From: Streptomyces katrae
GTDB taxonomy: Bacteria > Actinomycetota > Actinomycetes > Streptomycetales > Streptomycetaceae
DNA: 5,921 nucleotides
Direction of reading: 5' to 3'
NCBI RefSeq assembly: GCF_000966975.1
Contig: NZ_JZWV01000144.1
Coordinates: 1-5,921 of the forward strand
The notes under the pieces are model-generated. The model ran no database searches and was not told the DNA's origin. It saw only the letters and a program-made list of their open reading frames with translations. Positions 1-5,535 of this stretch are shown here, one piece after another. The position numbers and the translations under genes were made by a program. How positions within the stretch are numbered: position 1 is the first letter of the stretch; every line of letters starts with the position of its first letter.

Positions 1-696
1 GCCCGGCCCTGTCTGGTGGCCCGGCGGTCCCGGCTGAACTGGAACACCGTCCCGCAGCCCCTGCGACGGCCGGCGCTGCGGGCCCTGCGCGACCCGCACA
101 GCGGGCTGGGCACCGGCTGGCGGAGCTGGGTGTGGTCGGAGCTGCCGTGGGCCGTGCGCAGGCTGCCCGCGCCGACGCGGGAGCGGATCGCCGCCACGGC
201 CCTGGGGCCGGCCGGGGCGTGGTGGCTGCGGGACCGCTTCGAGCGGAACGTGCCCGCGCTCATGGGGCACCGGCTGCACCGGGCGGTGGCGGTGGGCGGC
301 CGGACCCGGCTCGGGCTGACCACGGCCGCCGGGGAGTCCGTCGTCATGGACACCGCGCACGTCATCGCGGCCACCGGCTTCGCCCCGCGGCTGGGCCGGC
401 TGGAGCTCCTCGACGCGGGGCTGCGGGCGGCGCTGGCGACCGTGGGCGAGGGGGACGCCCCGGAGCTGAGCGCCGTTTTCGAGTCCTCGTGGCCGGGGTT
501 GTTCTTCGCGGGGCTGCTCACGGCTCCCTCATTCGGACCTTCCATGCGATTCGTGCACGGCACGGGCTTCACGGCGGGGAGACTGGTGAGGGGAGTCCGC
601 AAGCGCCTCGGCGCGCGGGGTCCGCTGCCGGGTCCGGCCGGCGGGGTCCGGCCGGTCCGGGCGTCCGCCGGGCATCCGGAGACGTATCTACGCTGA
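1..696 (+). CDS. FAD/NAD(P)-dependent oxidoreductase (flavin monooxygenase-like), C-terminal part
   Basis: The reading frame is open from the first base, so the gene begins upstream and only its last 231 codons are visible. Two landmarks point to a two-dinucleotide-domain flavoprotein of the flavin-containing/N-hydroxylating monooxygenase type. One is an ATGF motif at visible residues 124-127 (VIAATGFAPRL), the usual ATG linker of these enzymes. The other is a C-terminal FAD-contacting stretch: GLFFAG at 166-171, then FGPSMRFVHGTGF at 178-190. The N-terminal Rossmann GxGxxG is not in the window. A Trp-rich segment (GWRSWVWSELPW, about residues 39-50) lies between. The family uses NAD(P)H, FAD and oxygen on small substrates; the substrate here is unknown. 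The last ~30 residues are Gly/Pro/Arg-rich and probably disordered. The next gene starts 23 bp downstream, so they may share a transcript. Flavoprotein assignment is fairly sure, specific reaction unknown. Confidence 0.75.
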   Translation, partial: ARPCLVARRSRLNWNTVPQPLRRPALRALRDPHSGLGTGWRSWVWSELPWAVRRLPAPTRERIAATALGPAGAWWLRDRFERNVPALMGHRLHRAVAVGGRTRLGLTTAAGESVVMDTAHVIAATGFAPRLGRLELLDAGLRAALATVGEGDAPELSAVFESSWPGLFFAGLLTAPSFGPSMRFVHGTGFTAGRLVRGVRKRLGARGPLPGPAGGVRPVRASAGHPETYLR

Positions 697-719
697 GATC
701 CACCTGAGAGGGGTCAGCG

Positions 720-1220
720 ATGGGCGCGGAGCGAGCACAGGGCGGCCGTGGCTGGGTGCGCATCCCCGCCAGCCGGGGGGAACAGCCCCCGCCGGCGGCC
801 GCGGGCAAGCCGTACGGGCCGGGCCAGTACGGGGCGGGGCCGTACGGCGGAAACCAGCAGGGGACGGGCCAGTACGGCGGAAACCCGCAGGGGACGGGCC
901 AGTACGGCGGAAACCAGCAGGGCGCGGGCCAGTTCGGCGGAAACCCGCAGGGCGCGGGCCAGTACGGTGCCGGCCGGCACGCGCCGGGCCAGCCCGGGCA
1001 GACCCCGTACGGCTCCGGCAGGCACGGCTCCGGCCCGTACGCCGCGAACCCCTTCCGCGGGCCCGGCCCGCACGGGCCCGCCGGGGCGGGCGCCGGGGAC
1101 ACCGCGGAGATCTACCTCTCCCTCGTCAAGCGATGGCGGGAGGCCGGGCGCACCCTCCCGGGGCATCCTGACGAGGAGTGGGAGCGGCTGATCTCGCAGC
1201 CGTGCTGGCCCGGCCGTTAG
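720..1220 (+). CDS. Low-complexity Gly/Gln/Tyr/Asn-rich repeat protein, function unknown
   Basis: I do not recognise this 166-aa protein. The ATG follows a good ribosome site (AGAGGGG, about 707-713). Three parts are visible. Residues 1-30 include GRGWVRIPASRGEQPPP. Residues 31-110 are low-complexity with a 10-residue rhythm, clearest at 41-80, where the unit is [P/Q][Y/F]GGN[Q/P]QG[T/A]G. Residues 128-160 are charged and probably helical (DTAEIYLSLVKRWREAGR, then HPDEEWERLIS). There is no signal peptide or membrane span. The middle part has the Tyr/Gln/Asn/Gly make-up of prion-like, phase-separating segments; that comparison is inference. The conserved-looking C-terminal segment may be the binding part and the repeat a flexible spacer. 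The gene ends 14 bp before the chosen start of the multidomain phosphatase, so the two are probably co-translated and may work together. High G/C at third positions supports real coding despite the repeats. Confidence 0.75.
   Translation: MGAERAQGGRGWVRIPASRGEQPPPAAAGKPYGPGQYGAGPYGGNQQGTGQYGGNPQGTGQYGGNQQGAGQFGGNPQGAGQYGAGRHAPGQPGQTPYGSGRHGSGPYAANPFRGPGPHGPAGAGAGDTAEIYLSLVKRWREAGRTLPGHPDEEWERLISQPCWPGR
840..959 (+). repeat. Four 30-bp tandem repeats inside the low-complexity gene
   Basis: Four in-frame 30-bp units encode residues 41-80, with a partial fifth unit running to about base 967. Units 1 and 3 encode GGNQQ and units 2 and 4 encode GGNPQ. Units 1 and 2 carry GTG where units 3 and 4 carry GAG. 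Units 1/3 differ at three bases, as do units 2/4. The pattern fits a 30-bp duplication followed by duplication of the 60-bp pair. The same 10-residue rhythm is detectable but eroded on both sides (residues 31-40 and 81-100), so the array is probably older than its clean core. Confidence 0.9.
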
Positions 1221-1234
1221 GTGGTGTGTGTCTC

Positions 1235-3322
1235 GTGGCAGCGGCGGAGCGGGACGGCGACGGGCAGGGCACGCCCCGGCCCCTGACGGGCCCCGGCGAG
1301 CGGCTCGCGCTCAACGGCATGGGCAGCTTCGAATGGGACCTGGACAGCGACACCCTCGTCCTGGACGAGGCCGGCCTGGCCGTCTTCGACCTCGAGGCGG
1401 ACGAGTTCGACCACACCCCCCAGGGGCTGGGCCTGCGGATCCCGGCCGACGACTCCGCCCGGCTCCAGGACGTCGTCAGGGGGGTGCTCGACGGTGGCGG
1501 GCAGACGTACGGCTCGTACTTCACGGTCCGCCGGCGCGACGGCCGCGACCAGTGGACGCACACCCAGGGCCGGGTGCTGCGCGACCCCGACGGCCGGCCC
1601 CTGCGGATCGTCGGCATCGTCCGCGACGCCACCGCCGAACTCGCGCACGCGACGGTGCTGCGGAGACTGGAGAACGCCCGGATCCAGCAGGCGGCCATCG
1701 TCCAGCGCACCACCGACGCCCTGTCGCGGGCCGTGACCGTGGACGACGTGACGGCCGCCCTCACCGGCGCCGGCGCCCTGGAACGGCTCGGCGCGGACGG
1801 GCTGGCCCTCGGCCTCGTCGAGAACGACGCCATCAAGATCATCGCGTTGAGCGGGGAGTCCCTGGAGATCCTCGACGAACGCAAGTTCACCCGGCTGGAC
1901 GGCTCCCTGCCCCTGTCCCAGGCCGTCATCACCCGGAAGGCGCGCTTCGTGACCTCGCTCACCGCGCTCGCCGACGAGTTCCCCCTGCTGGCCGACTACC
2001 TGCGCCGCATCCGGTTCGACGCCGCCGCCTACCTGCCGCTGATCGCCCAGGCCCGGGCCATCGGCGGCCTCGTGCTCTTCTACCGCCGGCGCACCGAGTT
2101 CAGCCCCGAGGAGCAGAACCTGTGCCTGGGCCTGGCCGGCATCGTCGCCCAGTCCCTCCAGCGGGCGCTCCTCTTCGACCAGGAACGCGAGTTCGCCACC
2201 GGCCTGCAGGCCTCGATGCTGCCGCGCCGCATCCCCGAGATCACCGGCGGGGAGATCGCCGTCCGCTACCACTCCGCCTGGAGCGGACGGGAGGTCGGCG
2301 GGGACTGGTACGACGTCATCGCCCTGCCCCGCGACCGCGTCGGGATCGTCGTCGGCGACGTACAGGGGCACGACACGCACGCCGCGGCCATCATGGGCCA
2401 GCTGCGCATCGCCCTGCGGGCCTACGCGGGCGAGGGGCACCCGCCGTCCACCGTCCTGGCCAGGGCCTCCCGCTTCCTCGCCGAACTCGACACCGAGCGC
2501 TTCGCCACCTGCATGTACGCGCAGGTGGACCTGGAGACCGGAGGCGTACGGGCGGTCCGCGCGGGCCACATCGGGCCGCTGATCCGGCACACGGACGGGC
2601 GTACCGGCTGGCCCAACGTGCGCGGCGGCCTGCCGCTGGGGCTGGCCTCGGCGTTCGAGCAGGAGGAGTTCCCCGAGACCCGGCTGGACCTGGTGCCCGG
2701 CGAGACGCTCGTGCTGTGCACCGACGGCCTCGTCGAGGAACCCGGCTCCACCATCACCGCCGGCATGGACGCCTTGGCCCACGCCGTGCGCAGCGGGCCG
2801 CAGGGCGCCGGGGAGCTCGCCGACCACCTCTCCGACCGGCTCTGGGAGCGCTGGGGCTCCGGCGACGACGTCGCCCTGCTCGTCCTGCGGCGGGCCCCGG
2901 ACCCGGGCACCCACCGGGCCCCCCGGATCCACCAGTACGTCCACCAGGCCGACCCCGAGGGGCTCTCCGACGCCCGTTACGCGCTGCGGCAGGCCCTGCG
3001 CGACTGGGGCATGGCCGATCTGGCCGACGACGTGGAGCTGGCGGCGGGGGAGCTGCTGGTCAACGCCCTGCTGCACACGGACGGCGGGGCGGTGCTGACC
3101 ATGGAGGTGCTGCCGGAGCCGGTGCGGCGGATCCGGCTGTGGGTCAAGGACCGCTCCAGTGTGTGGCCGCGCCGGCGCACCCCCGGCGAGGCGGCGACCA
3201 CGGGGCGCGGGCTGTTGCTGGTGGACGCCCTCGCCACGCACTGGGGGGTGGAGTCCCGGGGGGACGGCAAGGCGGTGTGGTGCGAGTTCGACGCGGGCGG
3301 CGTCCCGCGCGGCACGGCGTGA
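1235..3322 (+). CDS. PAS-GAF-SpoIIE phosphatase with C-terminal HATPase (partner-switching regulator)
   Basis: A 695-aa cytosolic signalling protein with no membrane span. Domains in order: PAS, about 22-135 (GMGSFEWDL to RIVGIVRDAT); a helical linker, then GAF, about 150-310; SpoIIE-type PP2C phosphatase, about 320-553; GHKL/HATPase_c_2, about 564-685. Phosphatase metal-binding motifs are intact: GGDWYD (355-360), GDVQGHD (374-380), CTDG with D497, and GDDVALLVL (D544/D545). The ATPase N-box is ELLVNALLHTDG (E606, N610, H614), followed by D639 and GRGLLLVDAL (657 on). In this family the phosphatase removes phosphate from serine on anti-anti-sigma STAS proteins, and the ATPase resembles RsbW/SpoIIAB anti-sigma kinases. 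The ligands of PAS and GAF cannot be read. Start: GTG 1235 has AGGTGG ten bases upstream. GTG 1226 is possible. GTG 1178 and 1202 would overlap the previous gene and add a TTA codon at 1217. Function by homology; targets unknown. Confidence 0.92.
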   Translation: MAAAERDGDGQGTPRPLTGPGERLALNGMGSFEWDLDSDTLVLDEAGLAVFDLEADEFDHTPQGLGLRIPADDSARLQDVVRGVLDGGGQTYGSYFTVRRRDGRDQWTHTQGRVLRDPDGRPLRIVGIVRDATAELAHATVLRRLENARIQQAAIVQRTTDALSRAVTVDDVTAALTGAGALERLGADGLALGLVENDAIKIIALSGESLEILDERKFTRLDGSLPLSQAVITRKARFVTSLTALADEFPLLADYLRRIRFDAAAYLPLIAQARAIGGLVLFYRRRTEFSPEEQNLCLGLAGIVAQSLQRALLFDQEREFATGLQASMLPRRIPEITGGEIAVRYHSAWSGREVGGDWYDVIALPRDRVGIVVGDVQGHDTHAAAIMGQLRIALRAYAGEGHPPSTVLARASRFLAELDTERFATCMYAQVDLETGGVRAVRAGHIGPLIRHTDGRTGWPNVRGGLPLGLASAFEQEEFPETRLDLVPGETLVLCTDGLVEEPGSTITAGMDALAHAVRSGPQGAGELADHLSDRLWERWGSGDDVALLVLRRAPDPGTHRAPRIHQYVHQADPEGLSDARYALRQALRDWGMADLADDVELAAGELLVNALLHTDGGAVLTMEVLPEPVRRIRLWVKDRSSVWPRRRTPGEAATTGRGLLLVDALATHWGVESRGDGKAVWCEFDAGGVPRGTA

Positions 3323-3332
3323 CCGCTGATCC

Positions 3333-3350
3333 CGTGACCGTACGGTCACG
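3333..3350. promoter_or_regulatory. Perfect 18-bp palindrome, possible operator
   Basis: CGTGACCGTACGGTCACG reads identically on both strands and lies 10 bp after the phosphatase stop and 84 bp before the start of the small gene at 3435. A spacer-free palindrome with 9-bp half-sites suits a dimeric repressor such as a TetR- or GntR-like protein. An 8-base match to a half-site, CGGTCACG, recurs at 3457-3464 inside the next gene. Folded as RNA it could give a 7-bp stem with a GUAC loop, so a weak terminator for the phosphatase gene is the main alternative. No T-run follows. No matching regulator gene is visible in the window. Confidence 0.45.
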
Positions 3351-3434
3351 CCGGGTTGTGGGGTGCGGGGAGCGGGGTGATGATTCGGCCATGAAACCGA
3401 AGCGTGGTCTTCCGCGTGGCTGCCGGAACGAGCC

Positions 3435-3611
3435 GTGCGCCGCCTGAACAGGGGCGCGGTCACGGGCATCGTGATAACGCTCCTGGTGCTGCTGCTGGCG
3501 GCCGGGGGGCAGGCGGTCGTGGACTGGACGACCGGGCGGCCGCACAGCGAGCCCGGGTGCCAGACGGTCGCGTTCATGTCGATGACAGGCGTCGCGCCGG
3601 AGTGCCGGTAG
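3435..3611 (+). CDS. Small single-span membrane or secreted protein with two cysteines, unknown
   Basis: A 58-aa reading frame below the usual size cut-off. GTG 3435 is the only start codon after the in-frame stop at 3381-3383. The ribosome site is weak (GGAA, 3425-3428). The product starts MRRLNR, has a hydrophobic stretch at about residues 8-25 (GIVITLLVLLLAA at 11-23), then a polar tail of about 30 residues with Cys42 and Cys57. The positive N-terminus and single span predict the tail outside the cell, where the cysteines could form a disulfide. There is no obvious signal-peptidase site, so an anchored protein is more likely than a released one. Coding support: 56 of 58 codons end in G or C (exceptions ATA and ACA), as expected of a real high-GC gene. 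The stop lies inside an inverted repeat shared with the convergent gene. Family not recognised. Confidence 0.6.
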   Translation: MRRLNRGAVTGIVITLLVLLLAAGGQAVVDWTTGRPHSEPGCQTVAFMSMTGVAPECR

Positions 3612-3654
3612 CGGCGGCCACCGGACCCCGCGGGAGCGCCCGCTCCGCTACCGG
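3605..3654. terminator. Symmetric bidirectional terminator holding both stop codons
   Basis: The arms 3605-3614 (CCGGTAGCGG) and 3645-3654 (CCGCTACCGG) are perfect 10-bp inverted repeats. The 30-base interior has a second small stem, GGAGC (3633-3637 less one base of register) with GCTCC around a GCCC loop. Each arm carries the CGG-TAG end of one of the two convergent genes: TAG 3609-3611 for the + gene and the complement of 3648-3650 for the - gene. There is no T-run, as is common for actinobacterial terminators. A role in ending both transcripts is inferred from position and symmetry. Confidence 0.65.
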
Positions 3655-4088
3655 TGGTCTGCGACCACCTCGATGTCCTGCTGGTCCTCCGCGACCGTGC
3701 TGAGCGCACGCGGCATCAGTCCGGCCATGTGGATCTCCTGGAGCTCCGCGACGGCGTGCGCGGAGCCCGGGTGCAGGCCGGCCGTCAGCGGGCTCACGGC
3801 CTCCCAGGCGTGCACCCGGCCGTCGCAGAAGACCTCTCCGGCGCCGATGCTCAGACGGGTGCCGTCCTGGACGACGGTGGCCTTGATCTGGACCGCGCCC
3901 GAGGTCGGAGAGAGCTCGCACCGGTAGGCACCGGAAAGGACGACCGAGCCGTCCGGGGTGATGCGGGCCTTCGAGCCCAGGGAAATTCCCTGGTGGAAAA
4001 CGGTGGCCAGGGCGGGAGTGGCGAAGAGGGCGGTGGCGGCCAGGGCGGAGAAGGCGGACAGGGCCATTCGGCGGGCGGCGGTGGACAT
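3648..4088 (-). CDS. Secreted protein, DUF6299-like
   Basis: A 146-aa exported protein. The ATG (complement of 4086-4088) follows an excellent ribosome site, GGAGGAA. The Sec signal peptide has a basic start (MSTAARR), a hydrophobic core to about residue 25 and a signal-peptidase I site TPALA|TV after residue 28. The mature part is about 118 aa and looks like a small beta-rich domain: ITPDGSVVLSGAYRC (Cys57), then VFCDGRVHAW (Cys88). The two cysteines probably form a disulfide outside the cell. The pattern of a PDGxVxLSGxYxC strand and a later CDGxxHxW resembles the actinobacterial DUF6299 family, whose role is unknown; that match is from memory. It is divergent to the lipoprotein gene across a 212-bp spacer and convergent with the 58-aa gene. 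No enzyme motif is visible. Confidence 0.82.
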   Translation of the reverse strand: MSTAARRMALSAFSALAATALFATPALATVFHQGISLGSKARITPDGSVVLSGAYRCELSPTSGAVQIKATVVQDGTRLSIGAGEVFCDGRVHAWEAVSPLTAGLHPGSAHAVAELQEIHMAGLMPRALSTVAEDQQDIEVVADHR

Positions 4089-4300
4089 TCTTCCTCCGGG
4101 TGGGTGGGGGTGGCGGGATTCCGTCGGAACGCATTGTGCTGGCAGTCGGCGTCCGGTCCGGTCCGTGCGCTCGTGTCGGTGTGTGCAATTCCCCGCTCGG
4201 GCGCGTGAGACTGGCCGAAAGATATCCGCGTCCGCACCCGCTTCCGACGATTTCCCGAGCCTCGCCGTGCAGATCCCCGCATCCCCGAAGGGGTCCCCGT
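4089..4300. promoter_or_regulatory. Divergent promoter region between the secreted protein and the lipoprotein
   Basis: The only place for promoters of both outward-facing genes. It is less GC-biased than its surroundings in parts (TGTGCAATTCC near 4183; GAAAGATATCC near 4217). It holds an 11-bp inverted repeat TTCCG-T-CGGAA at 4119-4129, which begins 31 bp upstream of the minus-strand start, and three tandem GTCCG units at 4151-4165. AGATAT near 4219 is a possible -10 for the lipoprotein gene, but no convincing -35 pairs with it. Individual promoter elements cannot be assigned with confidence on either strand. Confidence 0.5.
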
Positions 4301-4912
4301 ATGCGTCAGACCGCCTCCGTCCTCGCCGCCGCCGCGCTGCTGCCCGCCCTGCTGCTGACCGCCACCGCCTGCCAGAGCACCCATGAGGGGGCGGCGCAGG
4401 CCCCGGCCGCGGCGCCCGCCGTCCCGGCCGACGACGGGGCGCCCGGGAGCGACGAGGAGCCCGCAGCGCCGGACCGGGCGGCCGCGGCGGGCGCCGCGAA
4501 GGATGCCCATGTGGGTGACTCCGTACGGGTGCAAGGGCAGGAGGTGGGTCGACACCTGCAGGCGGTGCTCAACGCGTTCGTGGACCCCGCGGTCAGCGTC
4601 GAACCGAACTACGCGCCGCCCGCCGGCAAGCGCTGGGTGGCCGCCTCGATGTCCTTCGTCAACGTCGGCGGGGCCTCGTACGGGGCGCTCGGGCGCATGT
4701 GGGCGTACGACGGCGCGGGCAAGCGCCACCCGGTGGTGCGCACCGGTGAACTGACCACCGGCAAACCACTCGTCTTCGATTCCCTGGCGGTCGGCGAGCG
4801 GGCCGAAGGGTGGGTGGTGTTCGAAATTCCGGATAACCAGCGCATTGTGCGGCTCCAGTACCAGGACGCGAACATGCGGCCGAATTCCGGAGGTGGATTC
4901 TGGGCTGTGTAG
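4301..4912 (+). CDS. Lipoprotein with DUF4352-like (Ig-like) domain
   Basis: A 203-aa predicted lipoprotein. ATG 4301 has GAAGGGG at 4287-4293. The signal peptide is MRQT plus an Ala/Leu core, ending in LLTATAC with the lipidated Cys at residue 24. The -3 position is Ala rather than the favoured Leu, a tolerated variant. Residues 25-68 are an Ala/Pro/Asp/Glu-rich, probably disordered linker typical of actinobacterial lipoproteins. Residues about 71-195 form the globular domain: VGDSVRVQG, then YAPPAGKRWVAASMSFVNVG, and later LAVGERAEGWVVFEIPDNQ. This strand pattern, with a GE...GWVVFEIP segment, resembles the DUF4352/telokin-like Ig fold found in many secreted Gram-positive lipoproteins. The likely site is the outer face of the membrane; ligand and function are unknown. 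An in-frame opening exists further upstream, but it lacks a signal sequence and a ribosome site, so 4301 is preferred. Confidence 0.85.
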   Translation: MRQTASVLAAAALLPALLLTATACQSTHEGAAQAPAAAPAVPADDGAPGSDEEPAAPDRAAAAGAAKDAHVGDSVRVQGQEVGRHLQAVLNAFVDPAVSVEPNYAPPAGKRWVAASMSFVNVGGASYGALGRMWAYDGAGKRHPVVRTGELTTGKPLVFDSLAVGERAEGWVVFEIPDNQRIVRLQYQDANMRPNSGGGFWAV

Positions 4913-4949
4913 CCCGCCCGGGTGAAAGGCCGTGAAAGGGCCGGGCGGG
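4913..4949 (+). terminator. Stem-loop just after the lipoprotein stop
   Basis: CCCGCCCGG (4913-4921) and CCGGGCGGG (4941-4949) form a perfect 9-bp stem with a 19-base loop, beginning on the base after the stop codon. The loop contains two direct copies of GTGAAAGG (4922-4929 and 4932-4939). A T-run is absent. It could terminate the lipoprotein transcript. It also overlaps the presumed promoter of the next gene, so both roles may be mixed. Confidence 0.6.
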
Positions 4950-4956
4950 AGAGCAC

Positions 4957-4962
4957 TAAGGT
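4957..4962 (+). promoter_or_regulatory. Probable leaderless promoter -10 (TAAGGT)
   Basis: TAAGGT fits the actinobacterial TANNNT -10 consensus and ends 7 bases before ATG 4970, the spacing typical of leaderless transcripts that begin at the start codon. The best -35 is GTGAAA at 4932-4937, 19 bases upstream, which is longer than ideal. The alternative is that AAGG here is simply the ribosome site. Confidence 0.4.
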
Positions 4963-4969
4963 GCGGCGC

Positions 4970-5464
4970 ATGACTTCAACGCAAGCCGAAACCGACCGCT
5001 CCCTGCTCGGCACCCTTTCCGTTCTCGCCTGGATCGGTGACCCCTCCGAGGGCCACGACGTCCCGTACCTCATCGCCTACACCCTCGGCGACGGTCCGCA
5101 GGGCCGGGAGGGCAGCGAGGCGGCCGCCCGCGGGCTGCTGGAGGAGATCGGCCTGCAGATCGGCGACGTGGTCATGGACGGCACGCGCAACCCGCGCACC
5201 TTCCCCGTGCAGATCCTGCTGGCCGACGCCCAGATCGCGCTGACCATGCCCGGGCTCAACGCCACCTGCACCGCCCCGCCCGAGTGGGTCGCCGCGGCCA
5301 ACGAGAGCGGGCAGGCCTACTTCCTGTTCGCCACCCGGGCCTGGCCCGAGGCCGCTCCGGGCCAGGAGGTGACGCCGGAGCTGCTCCAGGCCTTCGCCGG
5401 GGACGAGGCGGTGCTCACCAGCAGCGCCCACTGCGTCCTCACGGTGCAGACCCTGCAGAAGTAG
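4970..5464 (+). CDS. DUF5949-like cytosolic protein, unknown function
   Basis: A 164-aa soluble protein without signal or membrane span, starting MTSTQAETDRSLLGTLSVLAW. Features that recall the Streptomyces DUF5949 family (from memory) are GTLSVLAWIG near 14-23, DVPYLIAYTLGDG near 30-42, MPGLNATCTAPPEW near 93-106, YFLFATRAWPEAAPGQ near 117-132, and the C-terminal FAGDEAVLTSSAHC. Two cysteines (TCTAPPEW and AHCVLTV) are part of these blocks. No catalytic motif is evident and the biochemical role of the family is unknown. ATG 4970 is preferred because an apparent leaderless -10 and AAGG lie just upstream. GTG 4922 would add 16 residues translated from the hairpin and direct-repeat region. It is probably monocistronic, with a hairpin on each side. 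Confidence 0.82.
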   Translation: MTSTQAETDRSLLGTLSVLAWIGDPSEGHDVPYLIAYTLGDGPQGREGSEAAARGLLEEIGLQIGDVVMDGTRNPRTFPVQILLADAQIALTMPGLNATCTAPPEWVAAANESGQAYFLFATRAWPEAAPGQEVTPELLQAFAGDEAVLTSSAHCVLTVQTLQK

Positions 5465-5466
5465 CC

Positions 5467-5526
5467 GCGGCGGCGCCCGCCGCCGCCCGCTCCGGCCGCC
5501 GGGCCCCCAGCCTGCCCGGCGGCCGG
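5467..5526. terminator. Two strong GC hairpins between convergent genes
   Basis: Hairpin 1 has GCGGCGGCG (5467-5475) against CGCCGCCGC (5478-5486), in practice 8 bp with a GCCC loop. Hairpin 2 has 5492-5504 against 5514-5526, a perfect 13-bp GC stem with a 9-base loop (CCCCAGCCT). They fill the gap between the DUF5949-like gene and the convergent P450 gene, so hairpin 2 can act on both strands. There is no T-run. Confidence 0.75.
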
Positions 5527-5535
5527 CCCTTCCGG

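Noticed and set aside
841..960. CRISPR-like or mobile-element repeat
   Set aside because: The 30-bp units are contiguous, without spacers, and in frame within a protein gene. They are coding tandem repeats.
1228..3447. Long + strand frame overlapping the phosphatase in another register
   Set aside because: It translates into Arg/Pro/Ala-rich low-complexity sequence, as expected from an out-of-frame reading of a high-GC gene.
3404..3703. 99-codon + strand frame across the small membrane gene and terminator
   Set aside because: It runs through the convergent terminator into the antisense of the secreted protein and has Arg/Gly/Ala-rich composition without motifs. The 58-aa frame has far better third-position bias and a sensible topology.
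1217..3709. Very long minus-strand open frame (about 830 codons) opposite the phosphatase gene
   Set aside because: It mirrors the strong third-position G/C of the real gene on the other strand, has low-complexity Gly/Ala/Arg/Gln content and shows no domain. The + strand frame carries intact PAS, GAF, SpoIIE and HATPase motifs.
4100..4300. Upstream in-frame extension of the lipoprotein
   Set aside because: It would bury the signal peptide and lipobox within the protein. ATG 4301 has a good ribosome site and gives a correctly placed signal sequence.
3851..4729. Long minus-strand frame spanning the divergent spacer and the lipoprotein
   Set aside because: It is antisense to a clear lipoprotein gene, has shadow-like composition and runs through the intergenic region.
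4922..4969. GTG 4922 as start of the DUF5949-like protein
   Set aside because: The extra 16 residues come from the hairpin and direct-repeat sequence and are Arg/Lys-rich. ATG 4970 fits the leaderless promoter and the family N-terminus.
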